A stretch of DNA of 64,000 nt. Source: Sclerodactyla briareus (Eukaryota; Echinodermata; Holothuroidea; Dendrochirotida; Sclerodactylidae). Positions 45,501 through 58,514 of the stretch are shown here, piece by piece. The stretch covers positions 124,001 through 188,000 of the forward strand of contig JAODTK010003065.1 of the NCBI GenBank assembly GCA_026419785.1, written 5' to 3'. A program made the translations under genes and the position numbers. Positions within the stretch are counted from its first letter, which is position 1. Every line of letters starts with the position of its first letter. The notes beneath the pieces were generated by a model. It did not search any database, was not told the DNA's origin, and was given only the letters and a program-made list of their open reading frames with translations.

Positions 45501-46880
45501 ACATTGTTCGACTCATGTCTACATTCAAGTTTGTATGTCACCGGTATACGTATGCCACATGACTGGTATTTTTTCACACGAGCTATATGACTCTGGAAAC
45601 TGATGAAAAAAAAAAATACCCAGATTAGAAACTTGGTCGTTCACTCCAACCAGTTTTTGAGGGTAAGATATTTTAACCTCATTTCCCTATGGTTTATAAT
45701 GGTAATAAAATGCTGATACACATCATTTTAAAGGAAAAATTCCCAGGATTTGACATAATTCCCCGTCATCTGAGAAAGCCATACGCCCCTCAATAGTTTT
45801 TGATGGCGCAATACCAACTGGCCGAACATCATTTTCCTGGCGTGTGGCGGACTTGACATGCTTGATGAAGCCCGTTTGGTCGGATTCTCAAAAAGGTCCT
45901 GTTATCTCAAATGAATTTAATTAGAAACCTCATCCAGGTAATTAGACAGGTAATTGCCGGTTTATATTCCATTTCCTCAGAGTGAGGTTTGGATACCGGA
46001 TCGGGTGTATTTTATACAACGATCTATAAAACGTCTCGCCTTTTCTTTTTCGGTTCGACACGACGGAAAACGTATGCCTAATTCCTGCTAATGCATAGAG
46101 TGATTGGAGCCGTATAGCCACTATACTAGAAGAGTTACATTTGGGTTGGAAACGCGATTGTCAAAATTATTTGCCAATGACATATATGGAATACGCGTTG
46201 ACGACTAGATGGGTAAACATAGCACAACCAATTCACGGTTTATTCTGTTATCATCCCGTGGAACTCGTGAAGTGGTTTCCAACTGATGATAATTACTCAG
46301 CTAGTTTCTTGATGCTAGAGCACTGACTGGATAACAAGTGAGAACCTGGACATGACCTTCACAGAAGTGATTCAGGTGCGCAAATACGTCATTCAACCAA
46401 ATTTATTCTTCGTATTCCACAAATACGCCTTTGTTCAAACTTCACCCAGAGTCAAAATTTGGCGGAGAGCTGAATGAAAGATTAATCGCATATTCGTTTC
46501 ACGACACGCAATAATTCTTTGTTCCCGCCTTTGTTCAGGTTTATGTTGTACCACGCACTCTTTGCGATCCACAAGTGACGAAGTGTCGATATCAAGCAAA
46601 CGTCCGCCGTCTTTACAATTCACATATCCTGTTATGGCGGAACTGACAGTGGAAGTGTCGAACAGAGGCCTCGGGAGCGGAAAGGCGATCAATTAGTATA
46701 GCTATCGACAGGGGCCCCGTTTTGAAAAGTTTTGTTCAGTATATATGTTTAGTTGTAGATATGTTTAGGTCACTAGCTTTGATAAAAATATGTTTTATCT
46801 AGTGTCTTGTTAAATTTATTATGTATACGGTATGGTTTTATATGCAGAAGTAGAATTAAAAAAAAAAAAGTGAATGAAAA
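42541..46880. other. Long non-coding stretch, no supported gene
   Basis: C tract at 42594-42605. A 144-codon ORF at 43608-44042 is the longest non-repetitive one here, but it has no recognised domain and no convincing splice sites, and 144 codons is near what chance gives in 64 kb. Confidence 0.4.
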
Positions 46881-46929
46881 GTGGGGGGGGGGGACACATG
46901 GAAATGTCCATCTAAGCGGGAGCGCCACC
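46881..46929 (-). repeat. Dispersed repeat, copy 3 (reverse)
   Basis: On the minus strand this reads GGTGGCGCTCCCGCTTAGAT, followed by a C-tract. It is the same head as the copies at 5917 and 20050 with one extra C. Confidence 0.65.
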
Positions 46930-47514
46930 ATCGGGTTGGCGCGAAGCGGAGGAAAAGAAAATTCAGATTTTCATCCCCTCGAGATCGACGGAAGCGGCAT
47001 TTGCCAGGATCAATAGCAACCATCTGCATGTTGGATTTGAGTGAAAGACAGCCAATCAGTTTTCATTGTGCATACTGAAATGATTAACGAATATCGACAC
47101 ATGGTATTTTTTATTACCTTTCCTCCTCTGGCTGTGTTTGCAGGGACCAGGGTCTACTGAACAGGTCTCTGTGGGATCGAAGGGAAAAAGACATAGGCGT
47201 ACGGGACCACTTCCAATTTGAGAGCAGAAAATTTGGACTCGAATTTTACACCCCCCCAGTCAGTCATGGAAACTACGGCGCGAAAAATTATGCACTTTTG
47301 GCTATGCGATTTTTAAATCGAGGAACTCGGTATGAAACATGGGTAATTCCTTCCCTTCGGCCCTAGTCGGTACAGATATCACGGGTCCGCACCTGGAATT
47401 AGTGGACTTAACACAATTCCCAACCCATATTGTTTGGTTAAGACAAAATTGAATCAGTTAGAGTGATACAAAAAAACGGGCATGTGCCTATTATTTTTAA
47501 TTGCGGTACGGAAG

Positions 47515-47605
47515 CGGGGGGGGGGGGGGGGGGGGGGCAAACGATAGAAATCCCTTCTCACACTTTTGAAATGGGGGGGGGACTGTCCCTCCCGTCCCCC
47601 AACTG
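47515..47605. repeat. G-tract foldback
   Basis: A G21 tract at 47517-47537, then a G9 tract and CCCTCCCGTCCCCC. It has the same style as 8977-9098. Confidence 0.7.
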
Positions 47606-48868
47606 TGAGCCCATGGCTACGATTACTAGGAGTGGGGTAAATGGCTGAGTCAGTTGGAAACAAAGGTAAAAAGGGTACTGGGCGGAATCTCTCTAATCTC
47701 TCACACGAACACTCTTCAAGCAGCGTGTCTCTTGACTTGTCCGTCCGGGATACCGTGAGTCTGTTATCTCGTTCGTAGACCCTCTGAAGGTATGCGAAGG
47801 CATAGTCATCGTCGGCACTAAATATGCGCGGGTAACAATGTCAATTTTGGGATCTTAGCATGTCGATAAATGGGTTGCTACTTCGGAACTGAAGCGATTG
47901 GGGTGATTTAATTCAGGTATCCGATGCTCTTCATTCGGATACTTGTTGAATTATCCAATGTTAATACAAGTTGTCGCCCAAGCTTCATAGCGGAGCGCAG
48001 ATTACTAGACATTAGCGAAGAGTGTTCATAGAATAGGATAGCCTTCAATATCGATACCTCCAATGCGCGGGCTTAAACGTAGGGGGTCAGGGATACCCCG
48101 GAGGTTCCCATGACAAGCTCCGCGAGGAACAATAGTCTGAGAATATCGGGAAGGTTGCTGAAGATAACAAAAAGGGAGTAAGAACGGAAAGGCAGGGAAA
48201 GAGGAGAAGTGACGGATGAGAGAATAGGAAACAAAGGGAATAGATTCGGTCTGGCATGATTGGCTGGAACGAAGCTAAAGAAAAGAGGCTGTAAATACTC
48301 TCACATTTACGACACCGGTAGATCTGTTACAACACCTGCTGAGTGATGACAGACGAGAGGAGGGGGGGGGGGCAGGGTCGTTAATCAGGTCTCAATCCGT
48401 CCTGACCCTCATCATCAAACTAAGGTAACGTCATCAGTAGCGAAATATTTCTCGGTAAGCCGAGGCCATTGGGTGTTATGCTAAACTACGAACACTCAGC
48501 ATCGTAGTATAGAATAGTGCGTGCTCGGGGGGGGGGGGGGGGGGCGGGCGTATCAGATACGTTCATGGGGCCCTTCCTCATTAAACTGAGCTAACATACG
48601 CCGAATAGCCGAACATATTCTTCGGCACCCGATGCCCCAATTTTTTTGGGCGTTATCTAATACGAGCCAACCAAGATGACCCTTGCACGCTGGGGTGCCA
48701 ATATAGCCAATAATGATGTACTACAAGTTATTCGAAAATGATCAGGGGTTTGTTGGAGGTAGAGGAACCGAGAATGTTATATACGATGGATTGTCGTCAA
48801 TCAGAAGGCTGACGAAGTTTATTTGGGCTTTGTCCACTATACGGTGTGCATACATGCATGGCGGACTT
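47606..48868. other. Non-coding stretch with G tracts
   Basis: G tracts at 48362-48372 and 48529-48544. No gene recognised. Confidence 0.45.
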
Positions 48869-48869
48869 T

Positions 48870-49440
48870 TATATTGCAAATAGTGATTCCGATATACCGA
48901 GTTGTGCTGCACAGTACGATATTTTGCGTGACGTCAGCAAAAATCGCCGTCGCCAGTGCGCTGGACGTAGCAGACGACAATCATCTTTAAATAGTTCAAT
49001 TTATAGCTTCAGTCAGCAGTAGGTCTCCACTAGCATGCAACGATCGATCGCGCACACGCCGTAGCACCTAGGACGGTCTCCCGAGTTACACATTCTGCCC
49101 TGTCCGTACCAGCTTATACTGTCATTAGCTGCACCTAGAAGTCGTTTCATACGGACGCGCTTCCCGGTTTGTAACTGTTTTTCTTAGCGAGCTTTAACAA
49201 AATAAATCTAAATTTCTCAAGCCTTTCTCTTATTTTTCATTTCTTATTAATATAATACTAATATATATAATATATATTATACTATTATATATGTATTATT
49301 TCATTCGTTATATTTTTAAGATGGATTGTCGTCTGCTAAGCGTGCCAGCGAACTGGCGACGGCGAATTTTGCATGGTCCGAAAAAATATCGTAATGTGCA
49401 GCACAAATCGGTATATCGGAAACAAATATTTGCCTGATAA
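48870..49440. mobile_element. Inverted-repeat element (MITE-like), ~570 bp
   Basis: The left arm (48889-48987) begins CCGATATACCGAGTTGTGCTG and ends CAGACGACAATCATCTT. The right arm (49318-49419) is its inverse with about 80 percent match by eye, and weaker pairing extends outwards to about 48870 and 49440 (GCAAATA on the left, its inverse on the right). The interior is unremarkable except for AT-rich sequence near the right arm. A perfect TGACGTCA at 48929-48936 is in the left arm only. No transposase. Confidence 0.75.
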
Positions 49441-49458
49441 TGAGACATTTACAATTGT

Positions 49459-49551
49459 TATATATATATATATATTATATATATATTATACTTATATTAT
49501 TATACTATATATATATATATCTATATATATATATAGTAATATATATATAGA

Positions 49552-49583
<32 letters not shown>
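49459..49583. repeat. AT microsatellite
   Basis: Near-pure TA run with a few interruptions, followed by an A22-type tract at 49605-49627. The Tyr/Ile-rich ORF over it is an artefact. Confidence 0.95.
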
Positions 49584-49587
<4 letters not shown>

Positions 49588-49627
49588 CATCATGAGAGAG
49601 GAAATAAAAAAAAAAAAAAAAAAAAAA

Positions 49628-52600
49628 ACCTTCAGATCCTATTCTCCCAGAAAACTCTTTTTTTTTTCAATTCTTTTCACAACGGACAACCTCACAATCA
49701 AAACAGCAGAACGAATTGTGTAGCCACTTACATGTGCAGAGTTCAGGAACCTCTCACACGGAACCCAGCAGCTCTGGATTGTGATTCGTGATTGGACTAA
49801 CTCGATTTGAAAGGCTTAAAAAAACGATTACGTATTGTATGGACGTGTTTGGCGGAAAGGACGTTCTGCCAACAGAGGGGGAAAACACATATCAGAACGA
49901 AGGTTATAATTGCCTGAGCGGCGAATTGTGCGGATCTCCGCCGATTAATAGCTAAATAACCCTGGAGTCAGTAAGTGTAGCTGCACGGCGCGTATTTAAA
50001 GAAGAGAGGGTCTGCTCGGGTGAGGTAATTCGGATCGAGGGGTCGTTATAAATAAACTGGTGATTATATATGTCGGTCACGGTGAAGGTGAGCTAGTTTG
50101 GATTGTTTGAATTGAGGTGTCTTCAATACGAGCTATTGCGGGCAATATTCTTAGAAAATATAACTCGGATCGGAAATTTCATTGAACATCGGAGGCAGTT
50201 TTCTGATGCAGGAAGGGTTTGTGCTTATTGTCGACATTTAACAATCGCAGAAATGTCGCCAACGAATGAGGGAATCAGGTAAAAGACTTATTGTGTTAAT
50301 CATTTTATCGACATTCAATAGGTGTCATTTTTTATTGGACTCTACCGATGTGCAAATGAATTTTTTAAACAATAATTGCCAATTAAGCTACAGAATCAAA
50401 ATGATGGATCAGTAGTGAATTGTAAATGATTATCATATCCATTCGCTATCATTCGGAACTGCTTTTGATTTCAAAAGAAAGAAAGAAAAAAAAAACTCGG
50501 CCTATTTTTAACACACTTCTAGAATGGCAAGATTTCGGACTTAGTGTATGGGAGGAGTAGTTTACAAACAAATGTTTACTAGATGGCATGTGTTGAGGTA
50601 ATGACTGAATTTTTTTTGAATATTTTGACAAACTTCTTCAGGTGTACTAAAATTGATCTCACATTCAAATAAGTATAGCGTTAGCGGGTATTTGGTGCTG
50701 TTGATTTTTTGTTCTTGTCCCCATAGTTCGGAAAAATTAGCAATTACATTTCTCCTTTTTCCGACCCACAGAATATTATTTAAAGAGTGTTGATAAATTT
50801 TCTACACGTGACAGTAATTTTGCTCTATAGAATGGTGGATTTTCGCTTAAAGTATACCACAATATGCTAATCACAGGACACATACGCGTCATCTGTCCAG
50901 ATATGCACACAGATCCCTTCGGTCAGCAGTCAGTAAAGGAACAAATGTCGTAGTGTGTTTAATACCTAAAATAGGACACGTAAACACGAAGCGGCGAATT
51001 TCAATCCAATTTCAAGCATTAGGCATATCCAATTCCAATTCCTCTGTATGGTCACATTCTCGTATATTATTGAAATAATTAGTAGGAAGGCCTTCATAAA
51101 TCATGTTCCTCAAATTAATTTGTTTGCCATCCCTCACGTTCTGGTCCCACAACACTAAACCATACACATGGGACTGACTGCTTTCGTTCTGCTCACACGC
51201 GGTGGGTGTTTGGGTTTATGATGGTGTGAAACTAGATTGATTCCGTTACTATACGAGAGACCCTGACAGGCAAGGAAATTGGCGGACTCAAAAAACCATA
51301 GCACAAGAGGGGAGGAGAAAGACCCACTGCGAAGGCCCTACTACCCCTCTTGACACGACATCCTCGTTGATTCCATTCCACACCAAACTACCGGTAATCG
51401 ATGCCGTGTTCATGTGTCTGAGTCTTGTATCCCAACTCTTGCGTCACTGCGTACTACGGTTTATTATCTCAGAGACATATACAGGGTCCGGCGTAAACGA
51501 ACATCGCCCCCTATATCGTCATCCGCGCTCGCAGTGATTTATTACTTGTCACTAAAATGACGCAACAGAGGCGGGATCACGTCCCCCATATATGAGCATT
51601 GTATTCCATTTCAAGTGCTATTCCTTATTATCTCGGACTCCTAGATATATCCTCTAGTACACAATAATGTCAACATCTCGGTAGAGACTATCAAGAACTT
51701 CGGTGAAACTATAGACCGATACTTCATTTACTCTCATTATAGTTCTTAGGAAGTCAACCTCTGGGCCGGTTTCAGACAAGATGTTTCTTTGAAGAACAAC
51801 TGCAGATGATCTTACAGAGCTATTTTAATAGCTGGAGATAAAACTGAATGCGTCATCCCAAACCGGAGTTCATAGGACTTTCCGTTACTGAGTTATAGTC
51901 ATTTGAAATTTGTTATTGTGAACATGTGTATTGCGCAAGATCGAAATGCTCCCATCATGCAATAATAATGATGCATACTACCAACCCCGCAAATATTCTT
52001 TGTTTCTATTGAAATTCAACCATCAATTTCACTTTCTCAAGCATTTAGTCTACGGGGAAGGATTACTTTATTGGGCTTGGTAGTGTTGAGGTTACTTTGG
52101 TGAGGGAAAGGACAACAGAAACTGCTGCTAAATGTTGATTATTCAACAACATGAACAATCAAATACATACATAAATACCTGTGCCTCTTGTACATGTGTT
52201 CCGTCCATTCGTTATTGGCTCAAATTGGGATTCCTCCCCAATTTCTTGCCTATGCCCAAACTTGAATGGCCAATAACCACATAGGACATCGTATTGAAAT
52301 GGGGTTTTGGACCTTACTTACGGTTTCACCATCTCTCCAATAGAACCTCTTGTATCCAAGCCTGCAGTTGCCCTTTAAATGCTCCGCATTATTCCGCATT
52401 CTTATGACTTGAGATGGAACTGATGTAATTGTAACGGCACCGGGATTTCGAAACTTGTAAATAATCTCAAGCCAACAAGTTTCTGAGAATTTCTTTTCTT
52501 TTTTTTTCTTCTTTTTCAATTAGGTTGATTCCTTTTTAATGTGATTGGATGAGGGAGGCATGCAGCATTGAACTCTTTTAGTTTCATACAGTTCGAGTTA

Positions 52601-53540
52601 CCATTTTGTTTCAAGTTGTTCTTCGGTTGAAAACCGCCACCACAGAGGGTTTCTGCATGTGTTGAAACCTGGAGGGCGAATATCACAAGGTTCAGCGGTT
52701 GGCGTAGATCGCAATAGTAATATTATTATAAGTGTTAATAGTATTGTAGAACTAGTAGTAGTAGTAGTACAATTAGTAGTGTTTTATAGTACTATTATTA
52801 GTATCAGTAGTATTTATCATTAGTGTTATCGATTTTCTTAGTATTATTAGTAGCCCTGGATGAGATCGTTAATTCTATTGACTGTTACTGAACAAGGCAA
52901 CTTACATGTTATAGGGTCATGGTAAAGGTGACGGCGCCCAGGAAACCATATCACAACAAGATAATAATTGCCTAAACAGATTATTGGATCCCAGCGATTC
53001 AGTCTTAGATGGGGCCGGGTGATCATTTTCCTACGGGTCCCTACAAACAACTATTAATCGTCCGAGAGTAAGCGTGGGTTAGTTCAATAACCCCAGAGGC
53101 GACTATTTATTCTTAGAGTGACAACTTTTGTTGTGTGAGCGCTCCGTCGGTCACATCCACGCCCACCATCCACCCACCCATCCACCCACCCAATACCCGT
53201 ATATTTCCGAAATGAATTCTTCTAGCACCATCAAGAATGCTGTACTACACAAATATGTCCTTCAGTCGTATCTGTGAGCCCCCCATTACGATTTTGAGGA
53301 CCAAACACTTTCGTCAAATGGGGCAAAGTGAGCATGTTCCGCAAACGAAATTATGTGCGGGTGGGTGTATTCCGTTATTATTCTGTGTTGAGCTCAGCCC
53401 ACAAGAAAGGGTCAATCACTTATTGCAGTAACGTAGTTCGTAGGGGCAAAAATACTTTCAGCAAGTTGGGCTCATTTGTGTATGCCTGTTCTATCATAAC
53501 TCCTGCGTCACTACGTTTATCATTCATTTACCTGGGCGCC
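49628..53540. other. Long non-coding stretch, no supported gene
   Basis: A degenerate TAGTA/TATTA repeat lies at about 52718-52855 and a CCACCCATC run near 53160-53190. No gene recognised on either strand. Confidence 0.45.
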
Positions 53541-54670
53541 TTAGGCTGGGATTCCATAGATGCGTATGCGTATGTGAAAAATCGTCACGTAGGAAACTGG
53601 CGGGGGGCTAGTGTTTGATATGTTCCATTTAGTTTGCAAAGATAAAAAATGGTTCCACAGAAGCCAAAAATTCAAAACGCCAAACAACGACAATATGATG
53701 GCGCTGCCTTTAGGTCTTTTCGCACACACTTATAAGGCCGGGATTCCATAGATGCGTATGTGTATCAGGGCTCGATGAGGAAAATCACATATTACGAAAA
53801 CGAATGTTCGTTTCAGAAGTAAAACACTATAAGTGTGTGCGAAAAGACCATAAAAAGGCAGCAGCCCATGATATTGTCGTTGTTTGGCTGTCGAGGAAGA
53901 TATTCCACATAATTCATTCGCGGTGATACGCATCCGCATTCGCATTGATAAATGTGCTTATTTCGCATTTTCAGCGTTGGTTTGCCTTCATTTCTGAATT
54001 TTTGGCTTCTGTGGAACCATTTTCTATTTTTGTAAACTAAATGGAACATATTCAAACACTGCCCCCGCTCAGTTCACGTAAATTGACGATTTTTCACATA
54101 CGCATCTAAGGAATCCGCCTCAGGCTGGATTCCAGAGATGCGTATGCGCATCCGGGCTGGTGACCGGGCTGGATGTGAAAATCAACATATTTACGTAAAC
54201 GAAAAACGAACGTTTGTTTCAGAAGAGAAAACAATATAAGCGTATGCGAAAAGACCATAAAAAGGCAGCAGCCCATGGCAATTGTCGTTGCTTGCCTTTT
54301 TAAGGAAGATATTCCATATATTCATTCGCGGTGATACGCATCCGCATTCGCATTGATAAATGTGCTTATTTCTCCTATTCATATTTGGTTTGCCTTCATT
54401 TATGATTTGTTGGCTTCTTGGAACAATATCTATCTCTGCAAGCTAAATAGAACATATTCAAACACTAGCCCCCGCTCAGTTCACGTAAATTGGCGATTTT
54501 CACATACGCATACGCATCTATGGAATCCGTGAACTGAGCGGGGGCTAGTGTTTGAATATTTTCTATTAGTTTGCAAAAATAGATCTTGTGTCCACAGAAG
54601 CCAAACGCTCAGTTCACGTAAATTGGCGAGTATTCACATACTCATACGCTCTATGGAATCCTAGCCTCAG
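53541..54670. mobile_element. Cluster of nested inverted-repeat (MITE-like) elements
   Basis: The terminal sequence GGATTCCATAGATGCGTATG starts at 53549, 53741 and 54127. Its inverse ends at about 54116, 54528 and 54661. Two internal copies (53735-54116 and 54124-54528) share ~380-400 bp, including AAAAGACCATAAAAAGGCAG, GCGGTGATACGCATCCGC and GTTCACGTAAATTG. Between the last two ends the GTGAACTGAGCGGGGGCTAG segment appears in the opposite sense. So the locus looks like one element that took in or duplicated itself. Overlapping minus-strand ORFs are alike in both copies but are not read as genes. Confidence 0.75.
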
Positions 54671-57600
54671 AGCATCCGGCGTGAACTCAACATCGTAACC
54701 ACTAATCACGTCAGATCACGCTCACTACGTGATTTTAAATTAGTTTATTTCGTGTCAATGAAATGACATCACCAGGCGGCTCATGTCACCTATAATATGT
54801 CATTGCATTCCATTCCCTTTTTTATTTTGATGACCTCGGCCATCCTAAATATGGGCCTACTCGTTACTATCAACTCCTGTAGAGAGAAACAAAACTGTTA
54901 TATAGGGCCAATCCAAATTACAAACATTCGACGTAGCCTTTAACGCCGAGGGACATGTGAAGAAAGCGACTCCAGAGTCACTCGGTCTGGACAACGAGGA
55001 AGTAATAACTTGTTTATTCATCTGTGGATATCATGCGATACGATCGATGTGGGTGATCCTTGCATTGTGTTGTACGGTTCCGCTGTTTTTTATCATAGAG
55101 TGAAATGAAAACCTTTTCGACGCCCGAGAGAGAGACAGATGAAAGACTGTAGTCTTGTCTAATACACTGCAGTCCTTGTTTTTCCACGGGAATCTACCCA
55201 ATGATTAAGGAAATCACCGGCATCCCAATTTACAAAATCGGGCATATGCTCGTATATAGACAACATATAAACCTGAGGTTCGAAGCCTTTGCTTCGCTTC
55301 GCAGTCACCGGGCCAGAGGGAGGGTGCTAAACACATGCTACACATAGCACATACATGCACTAACGGGAGGCTGAAAACAAAATTGAGCACATCTGTATGC
55401 TATTGCCCACAGTTTATCATGATTCCATGATAATAGCACCAGCACGGCATTGAACGAGTTATAGGGAACGGGACATGAAATAGGCTTTCTTTCAACTGAA
55501 TTTAAATCTTTCGTATTTTTTTGGAAACCTTGTTGCTTAGACGCGAAGTGAATGCTCGAACTTTGAAACGTAGTCACTGTGCGTGTGAACCTCATTCCGT
55601 TATATAAAAAAAAAAATGAAAGGAAATCTGCACGCTATGACCCAACAGGTGGTGGCGTCTCATTTCGTTCATAATTAATACAAGGCACAGGCAACATAAA
55701 ATAGGTTCCGCCAGAGGTTGAATGAACGTTATAGCCAAAGAACATTTTCAATATATTGGATAATACAAAGGGACTCCCAAAGAAAACATTCTTATGCCAT
55801 CTAACGAGGAAAACCGGAGGGAGAATTATCGGAAATTACATCCTGGGTGCGTCTAATTCAATAGAAGAGGAAACAACACTGGGGGGAGTTGGAAGGCATG
55901 AAAGATAGCGAACAAGCTGACAAAGTCTAAAAATATTATTGTGACCGAGTGAGAGTGAAATCCCATGATTCTATTATTCTCAGCTCTCTAGAATCTTCTG
56001 AATGTAATTGAAAGATGGGGGAAATCTCTCCTGAAGCCTCGTCGAATATACCCGAAGCTTGCTGTTTCGGCGACATCATCGCTGAGGCTCTTCCAACGTT
56101 CATAAGAACTGACTTTTCTTTGACTCTCCAAATCGCGGATGTTCTCGGGTTCGGTACATTTGTTATATTTATGTGAAAAAGCGACATTGTCATCGGGCGA
56201 AGATGGGACGGGTTCATTAGCAAATAAACAATCGTCCAGCCGTATGTTGGGGGAATGAAGTTTGCATCGACTCATCATAGTGACGATTATACCGTTTCGG
56301 ATGCCGAACAATATCGATCTACGGCTTGTCGGACGGTAACGTGAACAGAAGACGACTTAGCTGTGTGACGTCCCTAATGGCACTTAAGACGACAACCAAC
56401 ACTTCTACCCAAAAGGTAACCCACGTTATGAATCCTGAACAATAAATCGTGTCAAGTTGATGACAGCAAGGAAGGAACTGATCAAGGGAAGAAGGACCTT
56501 GTTGATACAGTGCCCTGGAACCAGAGGGGGATTTGTGTTGCTTCCTTTTCTTTTCTTCTCTTCAACACTGATTTTTAGGTCAGACTGCTATTAAATTCCT
56601 TCAAAATCACGCGTACTCAATTTCATGAGCCGATCTCCTATTCATATATCCTCATTAACTAGAAGCTACTGGGTCGTCTGGTTCGAGCTAGTTACCTTAT
56701 ACGTGGAGTGGAGAGCGAACTAGTTTGAGTTGGAAGTACTGAAAGGGGATTGTATAATAAGATGAGCTTCACGAGCCAGATTTTTCTGAGATTGGGGGAT
56801 TGTTTCACCATGTTGATCAATGGGGAGGGATGAGGGGGGGGGGGCTTATTGGAGCGAAGATCGGAATATCTAAATGGTTCCAGATGAATTGTTAACACGG
56901 GGCATTTTGTGAGTATTAAAAGCATCACCAATGATTTAAAAATACAATTATCAAGGGTCTTGCGAAGATTTTTTATACAAACTTTTATTCATAGTGATAT
57001 ATCAAGTTTTGCACTACAACGAGGGGTCTTAGGGCCAGATGCCGTTTCTCACAGCAGTGAGGCTTCTAAACATTTGTCTCGTTTGCATAAGAAGGTCCAA
57101 ATTTGAATTTTTGAAAGTTCGCATTTTTCCTAAAAAAGGAAGGAACAGGTGTTCGTCGATCATATGATAAAATTGCATGTCCGAACCCCAAAACTTCAGC
57201 ACCAGCGCTAACACCGTTTATTATATGCACAACGGTAGCAACATCCCAGCAATTCAAATAATATTTTGTTCCTCATAGTTCACTAAAGTACAGTGATCTC
57301 TGTGACTGACTGTAATCGGAGAGAGAGAAGGTGGATTGAAGAAAGGTGAATCAGGTCATTCGTATCGAATTACGTGACTCAGAAATAATTAATTTCCTAT
57401 AATTCGACAAAGTCGGTTCAAAGCATCGGGGAACTGATAAACACGTATCGAATCTTGGGTCACGAAAATCCGGCTGCAGAATCGCTTAGCACCGGGCGAG
57501 AAACTATGTGTAAAAAGATTATGAATCGACTTTTCCGATAAGGTGAGACGAAATAACAATCTTGGTGGACAAACGCGCGAGACCCATAAATAACACATAA

Positions 57601-57928
57601 AACGGTATGTTTACCTGCCACCAAAAAAGAGTGGCCCCTCCTTCAATAAAAATTTTGACATGAACTGGGCCTGTATTACTCACAGGACTTGTTTGCATCA
57701 GAAACGTTTGCGACATGACACTGAGTACGAATTGTTTGCGCCCACGGTGGCGATTGTACATCATGTCAATGGTAATTCCAACACTATATATGTAACTCGA
57801 ATATGAACAAACACATAAATAAATCCCACCCAAAGTCAATGGTACCAACGACAAGGCAAAAATTAAAAACTGCTTCAATTTTCGTGCCAGGACGCGGTTG
57901 GATAATTGGTGTTCACTAGAACCGTATA

Positions 57929-57975
<47 letters not shown>

Positions 57976-58514
57976 ATATATATATAATATAATTATTATA
58001 AATATATATAGATATTCTATATATATTATATATATTCGCCTTGGACATCACGGGGCACCACGGGACCCCGTATACGTAGACATTGTGAAGCATGTACTTT
58101 TGGAAACTATAACAAAAGACTAAAAACTCAAAGGGTCCGAATTGAAAACTCACAACCTCTGTTCGAATATTATTGGAGGAATGACTCATTCATTTCTCAT
58201 TTGATTACCTTTTTTTGTGTTTGTTGTTATCATGCCACCGAAAAAACAAAACAAAAAAACATTCAAGTGTGTAGATCCCCTATGACAGCTTTACTCGTTC
58301 CCCCCCGTGTGTCATAGAATGCCTTTCATTCCTTGGATATTAATGTGAACTAACTCACAGCATGCAGGATGCTGCAGCCAGAACCTTCCTATTTGGGTGT
58401 GGGGTTTTTGCCTGTTCTATTTTTGAAGGGATCTTTTTACGTGAACCATAACCTAGCCCTCTACATTCGATCAGTTTGTTGGAGATGCCCCTTAGTTGGT
58501 CTCATTGTGAATCG
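54671..58514. other. Long non-coding stretch, no supported gene
   Basis: An AT microsatellite lies at 57929-58036 and a G9 tract near 56836. The 107-codon minus-strand ORF at 55988-56311 is polar but has no motif or splice partner I can support. Confidence 0.45.
57929..58036. repeat. AT microsatellite
   Basis: Long TA run with ATC and AAT interruptions. Confidence 0.95.

Noticed and set aside
55936-56311. Two overlapping minus-strand ORFs as a gene
   Set aside because: Polar sequence without motifs, overlapping in two frames. No supporting splice pair was found.
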